Shown: piece by piece, positions 7,851 through 14,856 of the stretch | How the letters are laid out: each line of letters begins with the position of its first letter | Position numbering within the stretch: the first letter of the stretch is position 1 | Assembly: GCA_902464035.1 (NCBI GenBank) | Contig: CABQHT010000025.1 | Span: 1 to 27,064 of the forward strand | Direction of reading: 5' to 3' | DNA from: an uncultured Collinsella sp. | GTDB lineage: Bacteria > Actinomycetota > Coriobacteriia > Coriobacteriales > Coriobacteriaceae | Length of the DNA stretch: 27,064 bases | Program-made: the position numbers and the translations under genes | The notes under the pieces: generated by a model | Told to the model about the DNA's origin: nothing | The model's input: the letters and a program-made list of their open reading frames with translations, nothing else | Database searches by the model: none

Positions 7851-9140
7851 ATGAGCGATATTTTGGACGTCTACGGTCGCGAGGTGCTCGACAGCCGCGG
7901 CAATCCCACTGTCGAGGTCGAGGTCGTGCTCGAGGACGGCAGCTTCGGCCGCGCGATGGTGCCTTCGGGCGCTTCGACCGGCGCCTTTGAGGCATGCGAG
8001 CTGCGCGACGGCGACAAGGGTCGCTACCTGGGCAAGGGCGTCTCGCAGGCCGTCGAGCACGTCAACAACGAGTGCGCCAACGCCGTCGTGGGCCTCGATG
8101 CCTTCGACCAACGCGCCGTCGATGCCGCGCTGATCGCCGCGGACGGTACCCCCAACAAGACCAAGCTCGGCGCAAACGCCATTCTGGGCGTGTCGCTGGC
8201 CGTCGCCCGCGCCGCTGCCGAGTCGGCGGGTCTTTCACTGTACCAGTACCTGGGCGGCGTCAACGCCCACTTGCTGCCCACGCCTATGATGAATATCCTC
8301 AACGGTGGCGTCCATGCCGACAATAACGTTGACTTCCAGGAGTTCATGATCATGCCGGTGGGCGCCCCGAGCTTTGCCGAGGGCCTGCGTTGGTGCGCCG
8401 AGGTCTACCACACCCTCAAGGGCGTGCTGCACGAGGCGGGCCTGGGCGGCGGCGTGGGCGACGAGGGCGGCTTTGCGCCCAACCTCAAGACCAATGCCGA
8501 GCCGTTCGAGTACATTACCAAGGCCGTCGAGAAGGCTGGCTTTAAGCCCGGCGTCGACTTCATGTACGCCATGGACCCGGCCTCGACCGAGTTCTACAAC
8601 GCCGAGACCGGCATGTACGAGCTCAAGGGCGAGGGCGTGGAGTACACGAGCGCCCAGATGGTTGATTACTGGGAGAAGCTCGTCGACACCTATCCCATCA
8701 TCTCCATCGAGGACGGCATGGCCGAGGAGGACTGGGACGGTTGGGTTGAGCTTACCCGCCGCATTGGCAACAAGGTGCAGCTGGTGGGCGACGACCTGTT
8801 CGTCACCAACACCGAGCGCCTCAAGAAGGGCATCGAGCTGGGTGCCGCCAACGCGATCCTGGTCAAGGTCAATCAGATCGGCACGCTCACCGAGTCGCTC
8901 GAGGCCATCGAGACCGCCAAGGAGGCCGGTTACGCCTGCATCGTGAGTCACCGCTCCGGCGAGACCGAGGATTCCACGATCGCCGACCTGGTCGTGGGCG
9001 TCAATGCCGGCCAGATCAAGTCGGGCGCCCCGTGCCGCAGCGACCGTATCGCCAAGTACAACCAGCTCATTCGCATCGAGGACGAGCTCGAGGGCAGCGC
9101 GCGCTACGCCGGCAAGACCGCGTTCTACAACATTCGCTAA
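7851..9140 (+). CDS. eno: Enolase (phosphopyruvate hydratase)
   Basis: The 429-residue protein is a full-length enolase converting 2-phosphoglycerate to phosphoenolpyruvate in glycolysis. Visible motifs include the N-terminal EVLDSRGNPTVEVEV, PSGASTG loop, LNGGVHADNNVDFQEFMIMP, GDEGGFAPN, the Mg ligands in SIEDGMAEEDW and LVGDDLFVTN, the catalytic lysine region ILVKVNQIGTLTE and the signature SHRSGETEDSTIADLVVG. GAGGGAG lies seven bases before the ATG. A terminator follows, after which divIC and ppx lie on the same strand, an order also found around eno in mycobacteria. Confidence 0.98.
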   Translation: MSDILDVYGREVLDSRGNPTVEVEVVLEDGSFGRAMVPSGASTGAFEACELRDGDKGRYLGKGVSQAVEHVNNECANAVVGLDAFDQRAVDAALIAADGTPNKTKLGANAILGVSLAVARAAAESAGLSLYQYLGGVNAHLLPTPMMNILNGGVHADNNVDFQEFMIMPVGAPSFAEGLRWCAEVYHTLKGVLHEAGLGGGVGDEGGFAPNLKTNAEPFEYITKAVEKAGFKPGVDFMYAMDPASTEFYNAETGMYELKGEGVEYTSAQMVDYWEKLVDTYPIISIEDGMAEEDWDGWVELTRRIGNKVQLVGDDLFVTNTERLKKGIELGAANAILVKVNQIGTLTESLEAIETAKEAGYACIVSHRSGETEDSTIADLVVGVNAGQIKSGAPCRSDRIAKYNQLIRIEDELEGSARYAGKTAFYNIR

Positions 9141-9212
9141 ACGGGCGAATTTGGCGAGGGGGAGGCTGACTCGGTTCCGTCCCGCCTTGACTGGATGCTG
9201 CAAAGCGCCATG

Positions 9213-9244
9213 GGCGCTGGGCCATACGGCTCAGCGCCTTTTTT
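9213..9244 (+). terminator. Rho-independent terminator after eno
   Basis: GGCGCTGGGCC pairs with GGCTCAGCGCC (11 bp with one wobble), loop ATAC, followed by six T residues. It separates the highly expressed eno from the septation gene downstream. Confidence 0.9.
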
Positions 9245-9335
9245 ATGTCGAGCAAAGGCTGGCGAAGGCGGTGCGGGCGCTCGTGCTATAACTAAAGGAC
9301 TTAGCGCAAACAAACCTCAACCGCACAAGGCGCAC

Positions 9336-10097
9336 ATGGATCAGATTTACGACAACAGGTACTATTCCGCCGGTTCGCGCGAGCCGTCGCCTCGCCGTGC
9401 GCGCACGGTGCAGCTCGGTGGGTCCGCCTACGCCGGCGTCGACCGCTCCACACAGCGCCCGACAAGTACCTCGCGCCCCAATGCTCAATCGAATACTTCG
9501 GCAGATGGACCGGTGCACCCGGCACGTTCGTCGCATGCGTCGCGCCCCTCGACTCAGACACACGACAAATCGAGCAGACCTTCGAGCCGTCTTTCGGGCT
9601 CGGACTTTATGCGCTACGCCAACGACAACGCGGTGGTCAAGGCGATCTATGACTTTACGCATGGCTCTCTGCGTCCGCTGTTTATCGGTATCGTGGTGGC
9701 GCTGGTGCTCGTGAGCCTGTATTTTCCCGTGCGCGATCTGTACGTGGCAAAGCGTTCGAGCGATATCTTGGCCAAGCAGGTCGAGATTCGCCAGCAATAC
9801 AATGATGAGCTGCAAAAAAGCGTCGACAAGCTGCTCTCGGAGGAGGGTATCAAGGACGCGGCGTCCGAGGACCTGGGCCTGGTGATGCCCGGCGAGAAGA
9901 AGATTGACGTGCTAGGCTTGGACGAGGATTCGGATTCGTCGTCGAGCAAAAAGTCCTCAAACGCCAAGAAGGCCAGCGAAGTGGCCAAAGAGATCGAAGA
10001 GGTCGGCAAGGACGCGCCGTGGTACATTCAGACGCTCGACATGCTGTTTGGTTTTAGCGGCGTCGAAGGCCAGACGGTCGCGTCCAGCGGCGAGTAG
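9336..10097 (+). CDS. DivIC/FtsB-like septum formation initiator protein
   Basis: The 253-residue protein has a Ser/Thr/Arg-rich, probably disordered cytoplasmic N terminus (1-95), one membrane helix (about 112-132, LFIGIVVALVLVSLYFP), then a coiled-coil (about 133-168) with the family-typical end EDLGLVMPGEKKIDV, and an acidic/Ser-rich tail (195-230). This is the bitopic layout of DivIC/FtsB, which joins FtsL and FtsQ in the divisome. Position right after eno supports it, because ftsB follows eno in E. coli and in mycobacteria. The start at 9336 has AAGG upstream; the frame is open further 5' through the eno terminator, which cannot be coding. ppx follows after 20 bases. Confidence 0.82.
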   Translation: MDQIYDNRYYSAGSREPSPRRARTVQLGGSAYAGVDRSTQRPTSTSRPNAQSNTSADGPVHPARSSHASRPSTQTHDKSSRPSSRLSGSDFMRYANDNAVVKAIYDFTHGSLRPLFIGIVVALVLVSLYFPVRDLYVAKRSSDILAKQVEIRQQYNDELQKSVDKLLSEEGIKDAASEDLGLVMPGEKKIDVLGLDEDSDSSSSKKSSNAKKASEVAKEIEEVGKDAPWYIQTLDMLFGFSGVEGQTVASSGE

Positions 10098-10117
10098 CGC
10101 CCAGAGGGGAGCCCGCA

Positions 10118-11122
10118 ATGACAAATTGCAAACGATATAAGGTGGCCGCGATCGACTTGGGAACGGTGTCGTCGCGACTAGTGCTAGCGCAGGTCGAGGG
10201 CGGGGCGATCGTGGAATCGTCCAAGCATACCGAGATCACCGACTTGGGCGAGGGCGTGGACGCGACGGGGCGCTTTTGCGAGGCGGCCGTTGAGCGCGTG
10301 CTCGCTGCGTGCCACATGTTTGTGGACGAAGCCCGTGCCTTTGGGGCCGCGTGCATCTGCACCACGTGCACGAGTGCTGCGCGTGATGCGTCCAACGCCG
10401 CACTGCTGCTGGACGGCCTGCGCGATCTGGGGCTCGAACCGCAGGTGATTCCGGGCGAGGTCGAGGCGCGCCTGACGTTTTTTGGCGTGGCGCACGACTT
10501 TGCCGGCGAGCGCATCATCGTCGCGGATTCGGGCGGCGGGTCCACGGAGCTCGCGACGGGCGTCTATGCGCCTGAGCGCGGGGTCTTTGCGCTGGAGGGA
10601 ACGCGCTCACTGGACATCGGTTGCCGCCGCGTGACGGAGCGGTTTTTCTCTGCACTGCCGCCGTCGACGAACGAGCTTGCGGCTGCCGCCGCGTGGGCAG
10701 GCGAGCAGTTCTCCGCCTATTTTGAAGGCCTGCCCAGCGACTTTGAGCGCGCCGAACGCCTCGTTGCGGTGGGCGGCACCGTCACCACGCTCGTGGCACT
10801 CGTTCACGAGCTGGAGCCGTATGATTCTAGCTTTGTGCACCTGCGCGAGCTTTCGATGGAGCAGGTTTCGGCTGCCATCGAGCGTATGTCCGCGCTGGAT
10901 GTGGAGGGTATCGCCGCGCTACCGGGTGTACAGCCCAAACGCGCGGGCGTGATTCTGGCCGGCGCCGTGGTGATTCGCGAGCTCATGCGAGCCGGCGGCT
11001 ACAAGACGCTCACCGTAAGTGAGAACAGCCTCCTCGCCGGCATGGCCGCCACCATCAACGAAGTCCTCGACGGCGAAGACCCCACCATCGCCTGGACCCC
11101 CAGCCTCAGTCCTCTCCAATAA
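10118..11122 (+). CDS. Ppx/GppA family exopolyphosphatase
   Basis: The 334-residue protein has the ASKHA-fold motifs of this family: AAIDLGTVSSRLVLA at the N terminus, TCTSAARDASN, a GEVEARLTFFG segment, VADSGGGSTELATG (phosphate-2 motif), and GGTVTTLVAL. The C-terminal HD domain of long Ppx is absent, as in short actinobacterial homologues. Members cleave terminal phosphate from polyphosphate or pppGpp; which applies here cannot be told. AGAGGGGAG precedes the ATG. The canonical motif reads DLGTVSSR rather than DLGTNSxR, a small departure at the Asn position. The stop codon TAA runs into the first base of a 67-bp hairpin repeat. Confidence 0.9.
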   Translation: MTNCKRYKVAAIDLGTVSSRLVLAQVEGGAIVESSKHTEITDLGEGVDATGRFCEAAVERVLAACHMFVDEARAFGAACICTTCTSAARDASNAALLLDGLRDLGLEPQVIPGEVEARLTFFGVAHDFAGERIIVADSGGGSTELATGVYAPERGVFALEGTRSLDIGCRRVTERFFSALPPSTNELAAAAAWAGEQFSAYFEGLPSDFERAERLVAVGGTVTTLVALVHELEPYDSSFVHLRELSMEQVSAAIERMSALDVEGIAALPGVQPKRAGVILAGAVVIRELMRAGGYKTLTVSENSLLAGMAATINEVLDGEDPTIAWTPSLSPLQ

Positions 11123-11188
11123 GTTGCGGTGAAATACGGATTAAAATCGTCCTTTCAAGGCCCAAGCAGTCCCTATTCCACCGCAACT
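11122..11188. repeat. 67-bp AGTTGCGG hairpin repeat, copy 2
   Basis: The outer arms AGTTGCGGTGAAATA and TATTCCACCGCAACT match copies 1 and 3. The inner stem differs: GGA opposite TCC replaces GTTC opposite GAAC, so pairing is largely preserved by paired changes. It begins at the last base of the ppx stop codon and may serve as the transcript's 3' end. Confidence 0.8.
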
Positions 11189-11193
11189 CAATA

Positions 11194-11243
11194 GCCGGCA
11201 CCTGGGGACGTTCCTTTCCTGCCGGCAGCTTGGGACAGTCCTT
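11194..11243. repeat. REP-like doublet, site 2
   Basis: Two direct units are seen: GCCGGCACCTGGGGACGTTC and GCCGGCAGCTTGGGACAGTC, each followed by CTT. The junction contains the perfect palindrome CTGCCGGCAG. The reverse complement of this doublet occurs at 19164-19214 with the same CTGCCGGCA core. Confidence 0.7.
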
Positions 11244-11265
11244 GAGTCGATATAGGTTAGGCCGT

Positions 11266-11362
11266 CCAAGCGTTTCCCTCGGAAAAAGTGGGAGTAAACC
11301 ACGTTTTTCCATCGAATAATGTGGGAGACAACCACGTTTTTCCATCGAAAAATGTGGGAGTT
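11266..11362. repeat. Three tandem 33-bp units each holding a 26-bp palindrome
   Basis: Palindromic cores lie at 11266-11291, 11299-11324 and 11332-11357, spaced by 33 bp. Units 2 and 3 have the form CCACGTTTTTC-CATC-GAAAAATGTGG with only one difference between them; unit 1 is diverged (CCAAGCGTTTC ... GGAAAAAGTGG). Each could fold as an 11-bp hairpin. Confidence 0.75.
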
Positions 11363-11370
11363 GGCATATA

Positions 11371-11437
11371 AGTTGCGGTGAAATAGTTCCTAAATGTGCT
11401 GGTAAACGGCCAAAACAGGAACTATTCCACCGCAACT
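11371..11437. repeat. 67-bp AGTTGCGG hairpin repeat, copy 3
   Basis: The left arm AGTTGCGGTGAAATAGTTCC pairs with the right arm GGAACTATTCCACCGCAACT. It has the same length and orientation as copy 2, 182 bp upstream, and shares ACAGGAACTATT with copy 1. Confidence 0.82.
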
Positions 11438-11635
11438 TCCGAGGGGATCGAGGTGGTCTTTTTAACCCCGTCCCAAATTAGCTGCTTCGTAGTGGTGCGG
11501 GGCGGTGGGACGTCTGCGTATTTGCTGCGCAAATCCGCACCGGCTTCGGTCGCCTGCCGGCGCCCTCGCCGGCTCGCTACGGACGCTGCGCGTCCGCTTA
11601 ACGCTCGCCCCCTCGCGGGTTCGAGCCCCACCGGC

Positions 11636-11679
11636 ATCTAAAAGAAACGAGCCCACATCCCTGGGGGACACGGGCTCGT
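11636..11679 (-). terminator. Terminator of tRNA-Leu
   Basis: Read on the minus strand, ACGAGCCC pairs with GGGCTCGT around a loop with its own CCCCCAGGG pairing, followed by TTCTTTT. It lies just past the CCA end of the tRNA. Confidence 0.75.
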
Positions 11680-11689
11680 AAGCTCCATA

Positions 11690-11774
11690 TGGTAGGGGCG
11701 GTGGGACTCGAACCCACAATCCTTGCGGCGAGGGATTTTAAGTCCCCTGCGTATGCCAATTCCGCCACGCCCCC
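11690..11774 (-). tRNA. tRNA-Leu(UAA)
   Basis: The 85-nt minus-strand sequence starts GGGGGCG and ends CGCCCCTACCA, giving a 7-bp acceptor with one G-U and an encoded CCA. The anticodon stem GGGGA/TCCCT encloses the loop CTTAAAA with anticodon TAA. A class II variable arm precedes the T arm GTGGG-TTCGAGT-CCCAC. The D arm contains GGCGGAATTGGCA, typical of leucine tRNAs. Confidence 0.95.
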
Positions 11775-11805
11775 GTGAGACTAGAAGTCTAGCACAAGCC
11801 GTCCG

Positions 11806-12429
11806 TTACGCGTTGACGGCCATCGAGTGTTGGCCCGACTTTTCCAAGTACTCGGCGAACTTGGCCTCGTCGCCCTTGTTCTGGTACTGCAGGGCTAGCA
11901 GGTATTCCAGGCGGCAGCTCTTAACCTTGTCGTCACCGGCTTCCTTGAGCATGCGCTCCAGTTCGGGAATGTCGTTGTGGCGCTTGAGGATCATCGTGTC
12001 GTACATCAGCTGGCATTCGTGTGCGACCGCCTCGGCCTGACCGCCCTCAAAGCCCTTGATCTCGTGCAGAAGCTCCTTGGACTTTTTGCGGTCCTCCTGG
12101 CCAGCATAGTAGTTAAAGGCCTTAATCACCAGGTCGACGCGCTGCATCTTGGGCAGATTGAGCCCCAGCAGCAAATCGAACATCTCATCGGCGCGCTTGT
12201 GGTCCTCGCGCAGCAGATAGGAGTTCAGACGCAGGTAGTCGCGGTTGTAGCGCGGGTACAGCATGCTGGTGAGTTTGCCGTCGAGCAAACGATCGAACTC
12301 GTCCCACTGCTTGGCAGCCATAAGCTGCTGCAGACGCTTGAACGTGGTGCGTTTTTTGACGCTAAAGAACACCGACACGCCGATGCAGATGATAACGACG
12401 GCGGTCCAGAGTGTGCGGGAATCGGGCAT
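11806..12429 (-). CDS. Membrane-anchored TPR-like protein of unknown function
   Basis: The 207-residue protein has one N-terminal membrane helix (about residues 7-25, LWTAVVIICIGVSVFFSV) followed by KKR, which favours a cytoplasmic C terminus. The rest is helical with TPR-like pairs (for example FDRLLDGKLTSML, ADEMFDLLLGLNL, YLLALQYQNKGDEAKFAEYL). Such proteins often act as scaffolds; I do not recognise the family and assign no role. AAGGAT precedes the ATG. It lies directly upstream of tRNA-Leu on the same strand, with 31 bases between its stop and the tRNA, and may be co-transcribed with it. Confidence 0.75.
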   Translation of the reverse strand: MPDSRTLWTAVVIICIGVSVFFSVKKRTTFKRLQQLMAAKQWDEFDRLLDGKLTSMLYPRYNRDYLRLNSYLLREDHKRADEMFDLLLGLNLPKMQRVDLVIKAFNYYAGQEDRKKSKELLHEIKGFEGGQAEAVAHECQLMYDTMILKRHNDIPELERMLKEAGDDKVKSCRLEYLLALQYQNKGDEAKFAEYLEKSGQHSMAVNA

Positions 12430-12484
12430 ATTGGGATCCTTAGTCGCTCATATAGCGAGCGGTATGACAACACGTACTAGATGT

Positions 12485-12513
12485 ATTATACGCAGCGCGC
12501 AAGCAAACTGGCA
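12485..12513 (-). promoter_or_regulatory. Putative promoter for the TPR-like membrane protein
   Basis: On the minus strand a perfect TATAAT (12485-12490) lies about 55 bases ahead of the ATG, with TGCCAG 17 bp further up as a weak -35. The -10 is good; the -35 is not. Confidence 0.45.
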
Positions 12514-12552
12514 TAAAAGCTCATCGAGGCTGAGTGCCATCGCTCGCTGCGG

Positions 12553-12558
12553 TACACT
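12553..12558 (+). promoter_or_regulatory. Putative -10 box for the PTS IIB gene
   Basis: TACACT lies 34 bases before the ATG of the PTS IIB gene, in a sensible place for a short leader. No good -35 is visible, so an activator may be needed (inference). Confidence 0.35.
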
Positions 12559-12592
12559 TACCTAAAGTAAACCATGAAGGGAGACATTACCT

Positions 12593-12880
12593 ATGAAGAA
12601 GATCGTTTTGGCTTGCGGTGCTGGCGCTGCTACTTCCACGCTCGTTGCCCAGAAGGTCGCTACCATGCTCGACGCCAACGGTTATGCCGGCAAGTATGAG
12701 ATCGTGCAGTGCGCCATCTCTGAGGCCAAGGACGCTTGCGACGAGGGCGCCGACCTGCTGATCGCCACCACCGTTGCCCCCGAGGGCCTCACCTGCCCGT
12801 ACGTGAGCGGCGTGCCCTTCATGACCGGCATGAACCGCGTCGCTGCCGAGAAGGCCGTTCTCGACGTTATGGCTCAGTAG
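12593..12880 (+). CDS. PTS sugar transporter subunit IIB, GatB type
   Basis: The 95-residue protein begins KKIVLACGAGAATSTLVAQK, the P-loop of galactitol-family IIB domains with the phosphorylated cysteine at residue 8. The rest fits the fold (VQCAISEAKDA, DLLIATTVAP, VPFMTGMN). IIB accepts phosphate from IIA and passes it to the sugar bound by IIC in the membrane. Neither IIA nor IIC is next to it, so it is an orphan here and its partner must be encoded elsewhere. AGGGAG lies upstream. It is followed 11 bases later by a VOC-domain protein, probably in one operon, which ends at a strong hairpin. Confidence 0.9.
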   Translation: MKKIVLACGAGAATSTLVAQKVATMLDANGYAGKYEIVQCAISEAKDACDEGADLLIATTVAPEGLTCPYVSGVPFMTGMNRVAAEKAVLDVMAQ

Positions 12881-12891
12881 GCGCTGACTGT

Positions 12892-13266
12892 ATGAGTGAG
12901 CAGAACGCCAACCCGGCCGAGCTCTTTGGCATGCGCGTCGCCCATGTGGGCATTAACGCCGCCGACCCGGCAGACGCCTTGGAGATCGCGGAGCTGTTCT
13001 CGACGATGATGGGCCTGCCCGTCATCGAGACCCCGGTTTCGTACTTTAACGATTCGCTGGTCGAGATCATGAAGCAGAACGGTCGTGGCGCCAAGGGCCA
13101 CATTGGCTTTGCCGTCAACGACATCGATGCGGCCGAGAAGTGGTTTGCCGAGCGCGGACTCGAGGTCAACGAGGAGTCGCGCGTGCTGCTGCCCGACGGC
13201 GGCACCAAGCTCGTGTACTTTAAGCGCGAGTTCGCCGGCTTCGCCGTGCATCTGTGCCGCGGGTAG
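12892..13266 (+). CDS. VOC (glyoxalase-like) domain protein related to the tail of KDPG aldolase fusions
   Basis: The 124-residue protein reads FGMRVAHVGINAADPADALE, then GLPVIETPVSYFNDSLVEIM, then KGHIGFAVNDIDAAEKWFAE and FAGFAVHLCRG. From memory this resembles the C-terminal VOC domain found fused to KHG/KDPG aldolases in many Firmicutes and Coriobacteriia; here the aldolase part is missing. The conserved His and Glu positions (VAHVG, VEIM, KGHIG) could bind metal. Coupling to a PTS IIB gene suggests a role in use of a sugar acid or its keto-sugar product (inference). The exact reaction is unknown. Confidence 0.75.
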   Translation: MSEQNANPAELFGMRVAHVGINAADPADALEIAELFSTMMGLPVIETPVSYFNDSLVEIMKQNGRGAKGHIGFAVNDIDAAEKWFAERGLEVNEESRVLLPDGGTKLVYFKREFAGFAVHLCRG

Positions 13267-13289
13267 CGCACAAGCTGTCATAGCTAACG

Positions 13290-13326
13290 AAAAATGGGGT
13301 AAGGCGCGTGGCCTTGCCCCATTTTT
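13290..13326 (+). terminator. Terminator after the PTS IIB-VOC pair
   Basis: AAAATGGGGTAAGG pairs with CCTTGCCCCATTTT, followed by T residues. The A run on the 5' side would let it work on both strands. Confidence 0.88.
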
Positions 13327-13359
13327 AATGCCGAGAGGGTGACTGACGGGCTGCCGTAA

Positions 13360-13545
13360 ATCGAAGGTGAATAGATTTTCGCGAAATGAACGAGTGAAAT
13401 CGAACCCCTGGAGCATCGACACTTTGGAGGCACCGTTTCCTGCGGTTTTGTCAGGTATTTCCTGCGGTTTTGGTGCCAAAAAGTGCGGATGCTTCGGGGG
13501 TCCAAAATAGGTCGTTCACTTCGCGGAAAAGCATTCACCTTCGAT
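13360..13545. repeat. ~185-bp long palindrome, copy 1
   Basis: The basal arms ATCGAAGGTGAAT and ATTCACCTTCGAT pair perfectly; the next segments TTTTCGCGAAATGAACGA and TCGTTCACTTCGCGGAAAA pair with few mismatches; further in, CCCCTGGAGCATCGACACTT faces AAGTGCGGATGCTTCGGGGG. The apex holds TTTCCTGCGGTTTTG twice. It fills the gap between the PTS-VOC terminator and the sensor kinase stop codon. A second copy is at 16400-16581. Confidence 0.85.
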
Positions 13546-13560
13546 TCGTAAGAGACGCCC

Positions 13561-14856
13561 CTACCGCAGCAGGCGAATCGTAAAGCGGCTGCCGACGCCC
13601 TCGACCGAGGTCACGCCAATGACGCCGCCATGGCTATCGACGATCCACTTGGCAATGGCAAGCCCCAGACCCGAGCCCTGCGCGCCGGCATCGCGTGCGT
13701 TGTCGGCGCGATAGAACCGTTCAAACGCGTGAGCTGCGGATTCCTGGTTCATGCCGATGCCCTCGTCCTCAACACTTATGTCGATCGTGCCCGCGCCCGC
13801 ATCCGGCGCTACGCCAAATGTGACGGTCGTTCCCGCGTCCGAATACTTGGCGGCGTTTTGCACGATCACGCGCAGCGCCTGCTTCACGAGTGCCACGTCA
13901 ACCGATGCGTTGCAGCGCGGGTCGCTGGTAAGTGCGGCATCATACGCCAGCCGATATGTGTGCCCGGCATCGATCATCTGAGATTCTTCGCAAACCTCGC
14001 CGACCAGTGCAGCCAGGTTGGTATTTGCGCGCCGTAGCACGGTGCGACCGGCATCGCCGCGCGCCAAAAATAGCAGCTGCTCAACGAGCTCCTGCATATG
14101 CTCGCTTTCGGCTTTGAGCGAGGCGATGGACTCTGCTAGCACGTCCGGGTCGTCTTTCCCCCAGCGGTCGAGCATGTTTACGTAGCCCTGAATCACCGCG
14201 ATGGGTGTGCGCAGCTCGTGGCTTGCATCGTTGACAAAGCGCATCTGCTGCAGCTTTGCCTCTTGCATCTGACGCAGCAGGCGGTTGAGCGCGACCTCGA
14301 TGCTCGCCAAGTCGGCGTCGCCGGTGGTGACGCTTGGCGAGTCGACGCTCGCGCGCTCGATGGCCTGCTCGAGCGTTTCCATCTTGCCGCCGGCGAGCTG
14401 CATGCGGCCGAGCTCGTCAACGCGCAGGGCCAGGTCGTTGAGCGGCGCCATAGTGCGGCGCACGCGGCGGGCGCCGCCGAGCATATCGAGCACGCTGATA
14501 ACCTGCCAGCCCGCAACGACAAGGTAGAGAGCCCATAGCGTGACGAGGTCCTGTGCGAGGGGGAAGGTCTTGGTGCTACGTGCAAGCTCGACGGTATAGG
14601 TGAGCGTGGTCAGGTCCCAGCCGCGCGCGGGGGTCAGCGACATGCTGCGAACAGCGGCGCCGGGGATCCATCCCGCGGTAAACGCGCCATCGGGCAGCGT
14701 CTGGTTGTAGCCATAGACGAGGATCGCCGCCGCAACAAGCAGCAGTAACAGATCCAGCCAGACGTAGCTCACCAAGCGGCGCCACATATAGCTCCAGTTG
14801 ATGGCGCGGGCGATGGAGGTGACGCGCTTAGCCTCGTCGTTACGCGCGACAGACAT
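13561..14856 (-). CDS. Two-component sensor histidine kinase
   Basis: The 431-residue protein has two membrane helices (about 31-50 and 103-125) enclosing a ~50-residue extracytoplasmic loop, a HAMP-like linker (about 126-200), a HisKA domain with FVNDASHELRTP (phospho-His 213), and a HATPase_c domain with the N box VIVQNAAKYS, G1 DEGIGM, and G2 GSGLGLAIAKWIVDSHGG. It would phosphorylate the adjacent OmpR-type regulator. The start at 14856 overlaps the regulator's end by 17 bases and has GGGGTGG upstream; the open frame extends to 15231 but those residues are an Arg/Ser-rich shadow of the regulator gene. The signal is unknown. Confidence 0.9.
   Translation of the reverse strand: MSVARNDEAKRVTSIARAINWSYMWRRLVSYVWLDLLLLLVAAAILVYGYNQTLPDGAFTAGWIPGAAVRSMSLTPARGWDLTTLTYTVELARSTKTFPLAQDLVTLWALYLVVAGWQVISVLDMLGGARRVRRTMAPLNDLALRVDELGRMQLAGGKMETLEQAIERASVDSPSVTTGDADLASIEVALNRLLRQMQEAKLQQMRFVNDASHELRTPIAVIQGYVNMLDRWGKDDPDVLAESIASLKAESEHMQELVEQLLFLARGDAGRTVLRRANTNLAALVGEVCEESQMIDAGHTYRLAYDAALTSDPRCNASVDVALVKQALRVIVQNAAKYSDAGTTVTFGVAPDAGAGTIDISVEDEGIGMNQESAAHAFERFYRADNARDAGAQGSGLGLAIAKWIVDSHGGVIGVTSVEGVGSRFTIRLLR

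Larger units (their letters stand above)
11123..11689. other. Repeat-dense intergenic island between ppx and tRNA-Leu
   Basis: About 570 bp without a credible gene. In order it holds a 67-bp hairpin, a REP-like doublet, three tandem 33-bp palindromic units, another 67-bp hairpin in the same orientation, a structured segment ending in a tRNA-like T arm, and the tRNA-Leu terminator. Short frames on both strands have no recognisable protein character and follow the repeats. Confidence 0.75.

Noticed and set aside
11266..11362. Possible CRISPR array
   Set aside because: Units are contiguous palindromes with only about 7 bp between cores, no unique spacers, and no cas gene is present.
11422..11719. 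Short minus-strand frames over the tRNA-like segment
   Set aside because: They follow the hairpins and run into the tRNA-Leu gene; such frames recur wherever the repeat occurs and are not protein-like.
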